Shown: positions 10,997 through 25,479, numbered from the stretch's first letter. The stretch is 64,000 nt of DNA from Welwitschia mirabilis (GCA_051453625.1 JBOZIK010000001.1:166868983-166932982), one strand, 5' to 3'. Numbers and translations: made by a program. The notes: a model not told the origin generated them from the sequence alone.

Positions 10997-13900
10997 TTAT
11001 GAGATTCCTATAATCAAGGTTTATGTTATGATTTGTTTTTATAACCTTATGCAAAAACTCTTCCTCAAGTCATAGTTTTTATAGCTTCAAATAAATGCCA
11101 TTAGTTACATATATTGCATCTTTAGTTATTAGCTTACATTTTCTATTTGATAATAATATATTACTGTATCTATATGCATTCCTCAACCTTCAGATAAGAT
11201 CTTATTAAACTGGAATGTGGCTAATACTAATCCCCACATGCTAAAGTCAAAAATCTTTACAAGAAATTTAAGGGCATACTATTGTACAATAAAAAGATAT
11301 AATTATTATGCTAACATAATTTCTCATTTAATTAGGATATTGGGTTTTTTTTAAAATAATAATTCTAGTTCTTACATTATGATAATTAATCTAAAGTAAT
11401 AATTAAAATTTTACTTATAATTTATTATGTATTTAATTATTATATTTTTATTGCTAATGTAAGATTATGTCTACTAAAGATATTTGTTTGTATTTTTATT
11501 ATCAGGATAGATTATTAAAATAATAATTGAATAGAATTTTAACATATAATGTACTTAGTATGAATGCATAGTAGTACTTCATCATCCCTTATTTACTGAG
11601 TATGTAGTAGTGTTCTTTCATACTCTTATACATTTGTAAAAGCTAAATGTTATTTTTATGATGAAATGACATCTTTATTAATCATTTATTGAAAAAAATT
11701 TATGTAATATATATTTCTAGGTATTTAATTAATTTTTTACATACCCTTTATTTTTGCGATAAAGGGATACTTTGCTTGTGTATGGAGTTCTATAATACAA
11801 AGAAAATTTCAAGGTATATTCTGAATATCATTTGAGAAGGTATAGTAAAGGAGTAGAATATTTAATAGATTCCTTATTTAAATCATTTTATAATTAGATC
11901 AACAAGATAAATAATCATGAATTATATGTATATAGTATTAAATATAGCATTTATGAAACTTACATTTACATTAGACAGTAAATCAACAAGATAATGATAA
12001 TGTCTAGCAACTTAAGATGTCCTTGTTATAATCTTAAATTCTTATTACAATGCTGCTAGAACTCTTTGGACTAATAATGCAAATGAAGACAAAAAGGAAA
12101 CTACTATAAGGTGTTCAATTTAGTATTATTAAGGTCTTAGCACATATATAGTATAATCCAAATTAAATATAATCAATATTTCATTATTTTACATAGGAAA
12201 TTTAATTTAGTCCTAAAGCTTATACTCACAATGCTGATGTTAGTAAGAAAAGACTTACTTGTAATTATAAAATCAATATAAAAAAATGACATTGGTTCAT
12301 CTAATGAATACTTAGAATAATGGATTAGACCATGGAATAATTAATATGTTACAAATAAAAACATGATTTCATTTATGTTAGAATTATTACATCTTTTAAT
12401 TTAATACTATAAACCTTTTTTAAATATTAAGACCAAAATACATATAATATAAGTATGCTTATTAAATATGAAATGCATCAATAATAGTAAAATCTACATA
12501 TAGAATCATGGATGAAAACATAAATAATCAAGAAAATAATCATATATTAATTAATTAAAAAAAATCAAATATCAATTATTATTAAATATGAATGTTAATA
12601 ATGCCATAACAATGCTACAGTGGTACCGTGATCATAAGATATAATGTTTTATTTATTAAAGAACTAATTTCTAGAGCTTAAAACATAATTTAATTACTTC
12701 TGTTTATGGTTGTAAGTCATGAGATTTAACATCTTGAATTGAAACTCCATCATTTATGGGTTAGCTTATGGTTTTATTCATGTACTCAAGGCATACCTAA
12801 AATAGAACTCAACATCTTGAATATGAATTACAAAAAAACCTAGACATTTGGTGGGTAGCTCTTAGGCTAACATGGATTACCCATTAGTTTTCACTTAATC
12901 AAGAAAATTAATAATCATAGTGAATGTAATATAATTTATCATGAACAAACACTTTTAGATATAGATATTTAAAATAAATAAATAAACAAAACCAAAGTAA
13001 ATTAAAAATATTTATTCCTCTAACCTCTATTTTAGAAGGATTAACTCCATAAACACTTTAGCCATAATATGAAAATAATACCATGATAATAGTAAGATGA
13101 TAAAATGTTTACTGCACAAGGATTAGGATATATATAGCTCTAGTCTTTTCTAAATTTTATTGTTCCAGAACCCATAATATAATGTAAAAGGGTTATAATA
13201 TAAACATTTTAATATTAAGGTATCCTAATGATCACAAAGTATAATTTATAAATATTACATATTTATAAAGTATATTTACTGCATGGATTAATGTAGACTG
13301 CATAAGTCCAACCTCTAGGATATATCATCATAGTTAATGTAAATTTACAAAATTGCATAAGAGCTAATAATTAGTAAATAAGGCCTATGCCATAAAATCA
13401 TATGCAAACTGTCAATAATAACATTATCATGATGATAAAACAAGCATACGTAAGGGATAAAAAATGGATAAAAATTAAAGTGTCGATGATTTCATGTCTG
13501 AAGATCAGGATATGTACATTAGTTATTGTTATAAAGTTCACATTTATAAGTTTTTTCCCCTTTTTTATCCTTATTATTTTAATTCCTTTTTCTTCTATTA
13601 ACTTCCTTCATTTGAGTTTATCTTTTTTTCCTTCTATTCCTTTTAGTTCAATCTCTTCTTTTAAATATTTTGGTAAATACACTTTTTCAAGTTTATATTC
13701 TTCATTTTTTCTTATTTATTTAGGCTTAAATTATTCTACCTTATTTTTCTTAACTCTAATTTTTATGATATCTTCTTTGAAATTTTAACATATTTAGGTT
13801 TCTGTAATAGTTTTTAATTTTTTGTTTACTAAAAATAAAGTATTGATGCCTTAATTCTTATTATTTTTCATGTTGTCATTGTTACTAGATCTAAGGATAT

Positions 13901-15498
13901 TTCTTTTAAGACAAGATAAATTATTTTAAATAAATGTACTTCTTTCATTGGTGGCATGCTATGCATTATAATTCTTGAAGTCAAACCTTTAGTCATTTTT
14001 TATCTAATAAGAGATAATTGTAAGTAGTTTAAAAATTTCATTAATTTGATTCCTACTTAAGAAGGTGTTTTGAGGTATCAGGTAGGATCTTATGAGATTC
14101 AAGCCCTAGGATGAAAGGCATGCATCCTTTTCTATGTAATTTTAAGAACATATTCTAGGTCTTAAGAGGAATCATCTACATATAAGTTCGTAAGAGTTTG
14201 GATTTCATCTATCTTCAAGATGTGAGCCTCTTATTAGTTTTTCCCTTATTTTATTTTAAGAGTGTAAGAGATTGAAGAATTTATTATCCTTAGTGTTTGT
14301 GTATTTGAACTTTTTCTAAGATTCAAGCTTAGTAAGGGCTTCACCTTTTTCCTTAGGCCTTACTTTTTTAGGATTTAAACTTTCTATTTTAAAAATAGAA
14401 TAAAGCTTTAATATTTTATTCACTTTTCTTATGGGAATTAATTATCAATGAGTAGTATTGAATAATAGACTAAGCATGAGATTTATAAGTAAGTGAATTT
14501 GGTTCCAATGAGATATTATCATTTTCACTAGAATCAAGAATTGAAAAAGAAATAATCAAACCCCATCCTATAATCCAAATTTTAAATTTTTAGTTTTTTT
14601 ATTATGTTGATAATTTATTACAAAATGGTTTTCTTAAAAATAAATCATTAATGATAAATCATTAATTTTTTAAGGAGAAAATATAAAATAGTGTTTTAAA
14701 GGCATTCAAACCTCTTTCTTTATCATTTTCATTAAGAGTAGAATTGATATTTATCTATTATTTTTACCACTCACATATGATTTATAACTTCTAAGTGGTA
14801 TTATTTGAACTCTCAATCAATTCATCTCTTATTAAATAAATTTTTATCTATTTCGTTAGACAAGATTTACATTTTATATTTTTAATTTCTAAAACATTGT
14901 CAACTTTTTAAATATCAAATAATTTTCATGATTTTACACTTGAGTTATTATATCATTTTCTAAACTTACTTAACCATTTCAAATGTTCATTATGTAAGAA
15001 GCAAAAATTTGTTTTTGGAAATTTTTTACACTTTTAATTATTGATTACTTTATTTATATATGAATTATTTCTAAATAATAAGCCTTATGAATCAATGAAC
15101 ATTACAAATTTTTTCTTAAGAAAATATTTTAATTAGATATGAAATAAACATCATTATATAATTTTTGTTCTTTTTGAAATGTTATGTTTTTAGTGTTTTA
15201 AAATTATTAAATATCTCTTATTGAATAATTAAAATAATAATATATAAAACTATCTAAATTTATATCAATTATTACATTTATTATTTTATTTATTCAATTT
15301 TAAAATGATTATTACATATTTAACACTTGGAATCATAATAGTTTCTCAAACTTCATATGGTGGGTTATCTAATTTATATTATATTTTTTATTTTGCATTC
15401 TCAATTATCTTTTTTCTTCTTATTTTAAAATCTAAAATTATAGGCAAGGGAAAGGATCTCTCTCTCTTTCTTTTCCCCTTCCCCCTTCTCTCTCGCTC
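10997..15498. other. AT-rich DNA, no gene seen
   Basis: No family recognised on either strand. The open frame at 13402-13788 is made of T-rich runs and encodes only Phe/Leu/Ser/Ile-rich sequence, with no domain. The pyrimidine-rich tract at 15458-15498 runs into the assembly gap. Confidence 0.5.
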
Positions 15499-16203
15499 NN
15501 NNNNNNNNNNNNNNNNNNNNNNNNNNNNNNNNNNNNNNNNNNNNNNNNNNNNNNNNNNNNNNNNNNNNNNNNNNNNNNNNNNNNNNNNNNNNNNNNNNNN
15601 NNNNNNNNNNNNNNNNNNNNNNNNNNNNNNNNNNNNNNNNNNNNNNNNNNNNNNNNNNNNNNNNNNNNNNNNNNNNNNNNNNNNNNNNNNNNNNNNNNNN
15701 NNNNNNNNNNNNNNNNNNNNNNNNNNNNNNNNNNNNNNNNNNNNNNNNNNNNNNNNNNNNNNNNNNNNNNNNNNNNNNNNNNNNNNNNNNNNNNNNNNNN
15801 NNNNNNNNNNNNNNNNNNNNNNNNNNNNNNNNNNNNNNNNNNNNNNNNNNNNNNNNNNNNNNNNNNNNNNNNNNNNNNNNNNNNNNNNNNNNNNNNNNNN
15901 NNNNNNNNNNNNNNNNNNNNNNNNNNNNNNNNNNNNNNNNNNNNNNNNNNNNNNNNNNNNNNNNNNNNNNNNNNNNNNNNNNNNNNNNNNNNNNNNNNNN
16001 NNNNNNNNNNNNNNNNNNNNNNNNNNNNNNNNNNNNNNNNNNNNNNNNNNNNNNNNNNNNNNNNNNNNNNNNNNNNNNNNNNNNNNNNNNNNNNNNNNNN
16101 NNNNNNNNNNNNNNNNNNNNNNNNNNNNNNNNNNNNNNNNNNNNNNNNNNNNNNNNNNNNNNNNNNNNNNNNNNNNNNNNNNNNNNNNNNNNNNNNNNNN
16201 NNN
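15499..16203. other. Assembly gap, 705 N
   Basis: Run of N. The left flank is a CT-rich simple tract (ctctctctctttc... ctctctcgctc), so the assembly probably broke in simple sequence. Confidence 0.99.
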
Positions 16204-16749
16204 TATATAGCCATTCTTCACATTATAGTATGAGCCATTCCAAAACCATTAATTTCTATATAGGGATATGTTATATAAAATAAATATTGGATTTTTTTTT
16301 AAAACCCTTTCCAAATGAGGTAATCAATAATGATTCATGTGATATTATAAAAATAGGTATTACTATAAAGGTACTCAAATTTCATCTAAATAAAATGTTT
16401 GTTTTTTCTTTTTTTTTAAAGTATATAACTAGTAAATAAGTTTTTCCATAAGAGTGGTATTTATTTATAAGATATTCCTTGAGCTCAAATCTTCTCATTT
16501 CTTACATTTATAAACCATCTTGTAGTTAATGATATGTAGATTATCTTTTTATCTTAATACTAAAAAGATGTTCTCTTTATTTTCTCTATACTTTAACCAA
16601 TAAGATTAAAGCCTTAAATGTTGACATGCGATATCAGAGAATTAAATGTAAACAAGATTTAATAAAATGGATTTTGCAAGTTTGAGAAGCATTTAAGCTT
16701 TTTTCATCTTATCAATATTTGATTATTTTTTTAGTTACCTACATCTTAG

Positions 16750-17590
16750 ATTTATTTTTGCTTTCTCTTACAAGACACAATCATCCCTACATAATTCCTT
16801 TGTAATTGATCAATCACACATTCTAATATGTTACTATGTTAGATTGCTTCATCTAGTTACACAATAAAGATGTACATATTTCTCTTTATTATATTTGTTA
16901 CTAGGCTAAAGATATTACTAAATTTTTTAATATTATAAAGGTGTTTTTTGTTACTTGCATAAAACAAAAGTGTATCATCTATGAATTGAGAGTGGATAAT
17001 ACTAGGACATTCAAAAGTAGGTCTTATCCCTTGAATATCATTATTTTATTGCATCTTTTTGAGTTTACATACAAATCATTACATATTTTCTTATGCCATG
17101 TATAGCTCTAAAGGTTTTTGGCCTTTTAGTAATTTATCAAGATTACAAAATTTAAAGAAATAAAACATGCTTAACATTTTATACTTCAATGTATTGGAGC
17201 CATATCTTTACAATATAGCTAATACATAAGTCTAATTGATTTTATCATAAGCCTTTGAAATATATAATTTGAAGGTAATGGATGATTCATTTTGTAAATA
17301 TCTAAATGATTAACCTCTTATATCAATAATTTCTAATCAATAATGTTCATATTTTAGACAAATCATACTTATTTAGGTGCAATAATAGTTTCGTGTATGA
17401 GCTTTATCCCATTATCCAAGAACTTGAATAGTATTTTATAAACTATTACACATAAATTAATCAATCTCATGTCATTCACATTCTTATCCTAATCTCCTTT
17501 TATTAAAAGAGACATCCAAGTAAAGTGGAACTTTGCTATAATCTTATCCTTCCTTTAAACCTCAAATTCCATGTTAACTATATCCTTTTG
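16750..17590 (-). pseudogene. LINE-2 reverse transcriptase remnant
   Basis: Read on the minus strand in broken frames, this is an L1-like RT. RLINLCVIVYKILFKFLDNG (about 17470-17410) matches the R-P-I-S-L...YK-I block, followed by HETIIAPK and NMNIID (the usual Q-x-x-F...R-x-I-x-D). Then comes YISKAYDKIN (the usual D-I-x-K-A-Y-D-x-V-N-W, with the first Asp changed). The active site QFIDDTLLFY is at about 16991-16962, so the F-x-D-D aspartates are kept. Frameshifts and stops are too many for function. The matching endonuclease lies just upstream on the same strand. Confidence 0.65.
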
Positions 17591-18329
17591 AATGCTATCT
17601 TAGAAGTGTTTAAAAACCTCAGTTGAGAAGCATTTATCATTAAGCACTTTATTATTATAAACAAATAAGAAATTTTTTCTATTTTCTCATAATTAAATGA
17701 CACATCAAACATCTAAATACCTTTAAGTGGGATCTTTCTGTCTATAGGATATAAATACTTATGTACTTAAAGGGATCATTGTTTTTTTGGTTATCACAAA
17801 GATAAAAAATGACAGAATCTTAGAGCCTCCTATTTAATTAGGTTTTGATTAAATACATAAATACCATCTCATAATTTGTTATAATTAATTGTTATATGGA
17901 TTTTCCTTATTGTAGCATAAGTATGAAAATTTTTAAAATTCTAGTCACTGAACTTTCTCCAATTCATACTCATTCTTAAACTCCAATAAATCCTCTTCTT
18001 TTTTCTAAAGGCTATAATAGGAATGAAGTAACTCCAATTCTTTATCTCTTTTTATGAAGTAATTCCAATTCTTTATATCTTTTTTTATGCTTCATCCTTA
18101 TGTTCTTATATTCTTCTAATTTACTTTAAAGTAATTCTTTAGAATTTTCTTTTGTTTTTTAAATTGATTTAATTACTTTTTAATCATTCCAAAAGTTTTT
18201 GCTATAATTTCCTTGACTTACGTCATAATATGTATTAGGGTAAATTCTAGATTAACTCCTATCAATACCACAATATCATTAACTTTATGGTTATTTTCTC
18301 ATGCTTTTTGCCAGTGAAAGATTTTTAAA

Positions 18330-18580
18330 GTTAGTTTTTTTGAGAAATTCTTACTTAAATGAAATTAAACAATGATTGAATCTAATTTTAGAAAGTATTT
18401 TAGTCTTATGATTTGAAAATTAGAAGATAGATTTAGATAAACATATAAAACTATCAAGATTGTAGTAAATTCTATCTTATCTATTTCTCTAGTTGTTCCA
18501 TGTATAAAAACATCTTTAAACTAGCAAAGATAACCTAATAAATTGAATACTACTTGTGTTATTCATCTTAGTTTATTGTG
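18330..18580 (-). pseudogene. LINE-2 AP endonuclease C-terminal remnant
   Basis: Minus-strand frame pieces read FYTWNN (18492-18510) followed by DRIYYNLDSFI, then KIRFNHCLISF. Plant LINE endonucleases have F-T-W-S-N, then S-K-L-D-R, then S-D-H-x-P-I in this order and spacing; the catalytic S-D-H is F-N-H here. It sits about 800 bp upstream of the LINE-2 RT on the same strand. The 5' part is replaced or obscured by the CT microsatellite at 18.69 kb. Confidence 0.55.
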
Positions 18581-18683
18581 TATAAACGAACTATGGATTA
18601 TATTCTTGCTATCATTTTACAATGGTATCCTTTTATGAGGAGTGATTACTTTTTAATTCATAAGGTGGTATTTGATGTTTCTA

Positions 18684-19014
<331 letters not shown>

Positions 19015-22000
19015 TGTATGTAGGTTTTTAAATTCTAGCTAGTGTTTACAACTCTTATTACCTATTATAGTTAAGAATTTATGATTTGCTATAAATCCTT
19101 CTTATTAAGCTAAAAATGACTTTATTAACATTGTTTAAAAAAATCTAGTTCTTGAAGCTCCTATGCTAGATTCTACTTAATGAATTATTAGAATAAGATT
19201 TTTAGGACTATTTTGATGTAGGATTTATTACTTTTAAGAAATATCTAATTAGAAGCTTAAAAAATCATTATTGTTAGGCATTTTAATAGATTTTGAAGTT
19301 TCTTCAATGTTATAAATTTGTTAAGCATTCATTTCAAGTCTTTCAACTATATTTTCCATCTCTTGTAGTTTTTCTCATGGTTTTCTATCTAGCATTCAAT
19401 ATTTCTTAGCATAGAAAGGTCTCTTAAAAATGTTCCATAGTTTAATTTTTGTTTAGAATAATATAATATAACATCTTCCATTTTTTCCCCTCTATTTAAA
19501 TGGTTGCATTATTTTTATCCTTTTATTCTAATTTCATTCTAGATTCTAGGGCTTGCATTTTTTTTCCCACATTCATAGATTTTCAATTTGATTCTTATTT
19601 AAAAAATAATATAAAAGAGTTTAATGATGAATCCATTCCTCAAGAGGATGAATTTAAAATGTAAAGTGAATAATCTCTTGCTAGTAAAGATAATGAAAAT
19701 CCTAAGTGTACTCTATTTAAATAACAAAAGAACACATCAAAATCTACTATAAATATTAAAACAAAGATGGCATGAAAGTTGTTGATTAAAGTTAATAGGA
19801 AAAATAGGATAAAATGTTAACTATGTAAAAAGGACACTGGAGGATTATTACATTAGATTACATTTTATCTTACTTAAATACTTTATTATGATATCATATT
19901 ATATCATTCTCTAAGATACACATAGAATATCATTGATAAGTGTAAATTAGTAGTTTTTAGAAATGGGATGAAAACAGTTATAGGCTTGTGAACTTTCTAT
20001 CACAAAAAATTTAAATGAAAGGGGTACGTTGGAAACAAATATTAAAAAAACAATTTTGGCTTGAACTATGTAGAGTTTCTTCCATTTTTTAGATTTCATA
20101 ACTTCTCCTAATTTTATGATTCATCTATTTATTATGATGAGGTGGTGAATTTTAGTACAACATAAGGATTGTAACAAAAATTAATGAACTCCTTGAAATG
20201 AACAAACAAGAATATCCATGAGTAAGCTTTCTTAGTAGTTATAAAGTATTAATACCAGAATATGCTTCCCCTTAGCTTTTTTAATAATGAAAATTTACAT
20301 ACTATGTTTAATTACATCATCAAAGAAAAAACAAACTAGAGGATGTCTATATTATTAAATTTTAAAATTAAATTTTGTTATGTATCATGTACTTATTAAG
20401 TTAAAATTTAATAATTTATGATTTGATATTTTTGAAAATTTTAACAAAATCATTTTCTTTATCTACTCTATCTTCATAATCAAATCCTAAAATAAGTACA
20501 AAATGACATTAATAATTGTTTATTATTATGTCTTAATGCTTGCATTGATATTAGTTGCTTTATACTTAGTAATGAAGATTTAAACTTTAGAGATAGGAAA
20601 TCAGTGAACTTCATGATTGCATTCTCTTTAGGCATACTATTCTACTTTTATGTTGATACCATAAAAGTTATAAAAATAGGGAATATTCGTAATTCATAGT
20701 AAGAGAATAATAGATAAGATTAACAAATAAATTTTTTTCCTCTTATTAAATGAAATATACACATACATTTTTAATTTGAAATTTTATGTTAAAAATTTAA
20801 CATTCATACATTATGAAGATCTTGATTAATCCAAGTATTACTATGTATCCTCATGATTATTGAATTTCTTCTGGTTCATACTGTCTTGATCTACTTTTAA
20901 ATGAACTTGGAAAAAATTCAATTAATTAATTAGGTAATTAATTATAATTTAATTATTTTAGTGTACTCTTTTAAAATGTTTTTATACTAATATTAATGTA
21001 TCATAATAGGTCATATTCAAATGTAAATACATTCTAAATTTAGTAACAGATGCCATACTTTTCACCCTTTCTCTTTCATTTTTAATGAAAAATGAGATAG
21101 TTCAAACTTATTTCATAAGGTCTATAACTAACATCAGCCTTCTTCATATCATCAATGAACATTATGAAGTTCTAAATATGACATTCATTTCCATGGAGTT
21201 CATGTAGAACCTAACTTTCATATCATTTGCAATGTCTTTTCAAAGAAGGCATATCAAAGATATTATCCTTAAGTAATAGGATCCTTTAATAAATCTAGAT
21301 ATAGAATTATCAACTGTTTCATGTTTTTTTCTACTTAGAATTTTATAGGACCTATTGTAAGATTCTATGTTAACATTGGTAATTTCTAATTTTTTTAATT
21401 TAATAAGTACATATCTTATCACTTGTATTTTATATATTATAACTCATGAGAAATTTCCCATGAGGTTCTTTTATGAGACTATGAATAGACCTAAGGAAAT
21501 CATCCATGAAGCCTTGATATTTCTAAGTGCTCTTAATTATTATTATATCATTTCAATTTCCCTTAACCAATGCTAGAATTACCATATTTCTTCTAATCTC
21601 CATGATTTTTTCTATTTTTGAAATATCTGATGTTATTTTCTTAATATTAAGTTAATGATGCAAGTTCTAGAATAGCTCAAAAATTATTATGACTAGTTTG
21701 CATACTCCTTTAAACTAAACAAGGCCTATAGGATAAAGGATTAATATGATGACTTCATGTAATATGAAACATTATTTCAAGTAGGTACCATATTTTCTCA
21801 TATATACTTACTATTTCATTTCAATCATAAAGTGGTTAAGGAATTTTATGTTGAATGCTATTAATCCAAGAGAAAATTTTACTTAGGATTCTTACTCAAT
21901 CACGTAGTTCTTCTAGTAAGGTTATTGAATTTAGTCAATTAATAATTTTTCTTAGAAGTTTATAAAAATTTACAAATTCATATTTAGAATTTTATAGCTT

Positions 22001-24121
22001 GTGAGTATAATGAAAGTGGTTTTAAATACATTAACTTCATAAAGTGTAATGAGATAATTCCTTTGAGGTTGGTTAATCTTATTTTTATTCATTATAATAA
22101 ATAAAGCTTCATGCAGCACAAAAGAAGAAGGATAAGGCTAAATGTTTATCTACTAGTAGCTTTAATACTATTTAAAGTTCAATTATAATTTCATTTGTAT
22201 TTTTTTACATAACTACTAAATGGATCATGTTAATTCCATGAAAGTATTTTTCTTCACTAGTTCATGATGGTTAAGAGATGATGAAGCATGGTTTAAAGCC
22301 TAAATCTAAGCCTATTTAACACATTAAATAAGCTATATTATTAGATCTATAGTCTGATAATTAGAATAGATCACTATAATTATATTTTTTTTTACTAGAG
22401 GATGATATGATTATTAGTGGTAATACATATTTATTGGATACACAAGTACTTTTACAAAGAGGTAGGAAAAAAAACATTTATGAAATCATGTAAATCTAAT
22501 CATGCTAGACTTTCAATTAGGATAAGAGTCTTTAATTCTAGAGGTGATAAAATAATTGCTTCTCCTAGACAAGGTACTATTAGAAAGAGGTTGATTTTTG
22601 TTATAATTCACAATTATAGGAAGATGTTCCATAGATATCAAGGTATAGGTAGTAGTTTAAAATAAGTGAAATAGAGTAAATTATTATAGTATAGTTGATC
22701 TAAATTATGATTCTCTCTTAGAAATTATAAAGATATGTTAAAGCATATAAGATTTATGAAAACTATTTATATAAACACTTGAATAGAAAAGGATTTTGGA
22801 AAGGTATTAAGGATTAAGAATATTATTAGATTTCTTATCTAATAAATGATTAATTATTTTTCATTAGATAATTTATGAAGAAAGACTAATATAAGTTAAA
22901 GTTTTTATGCTAAGTACAAATCAAATTCATAGATAAGTAAATAATTATTCATTATAGATCCTGAATGTTATGAAAGTATAAATATTAGATATGTTACATA
23001 TTACAGTGAAAGAAATACAAGGATAACATTAAAGATACTATAATACTAACATATTAATCATTTAGTCCCTACTAATACATTAAAAAATAGATCTAAAAGA
23101 TAATTATAAAAGAACATTTAAAATGTACTATTTCATAACTAATAATTATAATTGTATTATTATGAAATAAAAGATTAAATTGAATCATCAATGAAAGACC
23201 ATTTACCAACTATGCAAATACTATAGAAAATATGAGTTTAACATAGATAACATAATAATTATTGTAAAGATATATGCCTTATGAATCCATCATTTCCTCA
23301 TACCCAAGAAGGAAGAATAGAGGCTTAGGACCTCACAATGAGATAAGCCATTATCATAGCCATAGAATATCTGAATCTAGAACAATAAAATTCTAATGGT
23401 ATTATGAATGGATCTATCATAGACATCATAAGAAATGTGATGAAGCAAGATGCTATACCTTTAAGATAAGCCTTGCTTATATAGTCTTTATTAAGGTTGT
23501 GAATTTCATTGTTATATTCTTAATATTAATTTATGAGTAGTTGTGTCTCTTCTTTAGTGGTAATACTGAGATATGTAGCTCTTAATCTTCATAGACTAAA
23601 TTAGCTTTGGATTGTAAGGTTAATTTGTCAACTTATCATTTGTCTTACTATCTTTTCTTTTCTAGAGTTGTTATGTTTAAGAACATTAGTAGAATTGGTA
23701 ACAACACTAGTCCCTTTTGCCTATTCACCTCTAATAAAGCCTAGATAGCTTAAATGGATTATTAATAAAATATTACAAATTAACCCTTTTAGTAAGATTT
23801 TCAAAATTAAGAGATAAAACATGAATATAAATAATTTTAAAAAATGTGATATTTATATCCTCAAAAATATACTAATTTAACAAATTTTAGGGGTCAAATA
23901 TGTTAAATTTCAGGTATACACAAGCCATCACATCCTTGAGGATTATAAATTTTGATATTTAGTATGACCCATATTGTATTTATAATATGATATTACAATA
24001 TAGGCCTTTTTAGCATTTAGATTAATTTCTTAATGTATTTTTAGAGTTGATATTTGGACATGTTTTGAGATTGAACATTTTTAGCAATTTCACACATTCG
24101 TTTTCATCATTTCTCTTATAG
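19015..24121. other. AT-rich DNA, no gene seen
   Basis: No domain recognised. The 82-aa frame at 22417-22665 (basic, with RGDKIIASPRQG) has no match I can name and no supporting context; I do not call it a gene. Confidence 0.45.
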
Positions 24122-24237
24122 GCTAGCCCTGGCTGATACCACCCAAACACTGTATATAGTATTCTTCCCCAACCCCATACTTGAATAGAAAGAGGTGGAT
24201 GACAGACCATTGGTTCCTATTCACCTGGGCATTCGGG
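24122..24237. other. GC-rich block with exon-like borders
   Basis: A sharp 116-bp rise in G+C inside AT-rich DNA. On the plus strand it is preceded by a pyrimidine tract ending in AG (ttctcttatag) and followed by GTGAGC, a good 5' splice-site sequence. Frame 2 reads LALADTTQTLYIVFFPNPIL, then one TAG, then open to the end; the other plus frames have early stops. On the minus strand a 62-aa frame covers most of it. It may be a remnant exon of a real gene or a fragment of an unrecognised element. Confidence 0.35.
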
Positions 24238-24360
24238 GTGAGCCTTAAGTTGTTTCTCGCATTTAATTCTTATAGAAATTTGTAATTCTTAGCATGTTTC
24301 CTAATATTTATTATGTTTATTTAATTTTTTAAATTCTCAAAATATATAGATACACCCCTA

Positions 24361-24425
24361 TATACATACACACATATATGTGTATGTGTATGTATGTGTG
24401 TGAGAGAGAGAGTATGTGTATGTAT

Positions 24426-24462
<37 letters not shown>

Positions 24463-24466
24463 TATA
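24361..24466. repeat. Compound CA/TG/GA microsatellite
   Basis: Blocks of TATACA, TGTATG, GAGAGA, TGTATG and (CA)n. TG-rich and CA-rich parts face each other, so the tract is partly self-complementary. Confidence 0.9.
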
Positions 24467-24513
24467 GATTGATAGAGATGAAGAGAGAAATTTATTGAAA
24501 TAGGTGATATTTC

Positions 24514-25205
24514 TGTTGGAATCCCAAGGGATTCCTCTAGAGAAGTTTTTATCGAAACAAGATAGAATTCATAACATAATCATCATTTAGGGCTAATAAC
24601 ACTTTGTTAACATACATGGTAATATTTCTAAAGATTTTTATCTCCATACATAATCATGTAGATTAACAAATACAAACTTAGATGCATATTAGAATCCCTT
24701 TAATTTTTAAGCAAGCTTGCTAGAATTATCTTATTTTTACCATCCTATTAAAGAAACTATTAAAAACTAAATGAGCAAGAACATGAGCAAGAATTTTTTT
24801 TCCTAAAATCAAACTATAATTTTTCATGTGACTTACTATAATAAAGTTCTTTATTTTAAAGGCAACCACATTCATATTAGAATCCCTTTAATTTTTAAGA
24901 AAGCTTGCTAGAATTATCTTATTTTTACCATCCTATTAAAGAAACTATTGATAACTAAATAAGAAAGAATATGAGCAAGAATTTTTCCCCTAAAATCAAA
25001 CTATAATTTTTCATGCAACTTACTATAATAAAGTGCTTTCTTTTGAAGGCAACCACATCCTTGTTGTTCTACTAAGATTTACATGTTTTTCCAGGTGTAT
25101 AACCATGATGTACATACAAGCCTTAGCAATTTACTTCTTAGTGTGGGAACATGCTCTCTTCAATGGGAAAACTAGAGTTCTTAGAGAAAAATCTTGGGAA
25201 TATGG
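24514..25205 (-). repeat. Copia-2 3' LTR (with internal duplication)
   Basis: Starts TGTTGGAATC. It is homologous over its right half to the LTR at 59993: both contain ttttcccct/aaaa, ataaag-gctttctttt, and gtataaccatg-tgt-catacaagcctta in the same order. It lies just past the RNase H end of the minus-strand copia, as a 3' LTR should. A 188-bp stretch is tandemly duplicated inside it (24686-24873 and 24874-25061; anchors agaatcccttt at 24691/24879 and ggcaaccaca at 24861/25048). The other LTR lacks the duplication. The right limit is approximate. Confidence 0.7.
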
Positions 25206-25479
25206 CCTATAATAAAACCTCCTTAAAGGATTTTCCATATGAGTAAACTACTTTATTAAAGAAGTAGTCAATTTATCAGTACACATCCTCTAATAAATAG
25301 GAATGTACTACAAATCACATAGAAATAGGCTAAAATTGTACTATACATTTCAAAGTACTATGATTGAGAGTGGATTTGAATAAAGACTAAAAATTCAAAT
25401 GAATCCCATAATGTACAAGACCAAAAAGAGTTTAAATTAATTCATTTTCAATTTAATTTTGGATTGAAAGTGTTATAAG

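Noticed and set aside
13402-13788. 128-aa hydrophobic frame resembling a membrane protein
   Set aside because: T-rich low-complexity DNA gives Phe/Leu/Ile/Ser runs; no domain, no promoter context, no homologous frame nearby.
15305-16221. Long open frames across 15.3-16.2 kb
   Set aside because: They are mostly translated N; the real flanks are CT-rich simple sequence.
22417-22665. 82-aa basic frame
   Set aside because: No recognisable family and isolated in AT-rich DNA; length is possible by chance.
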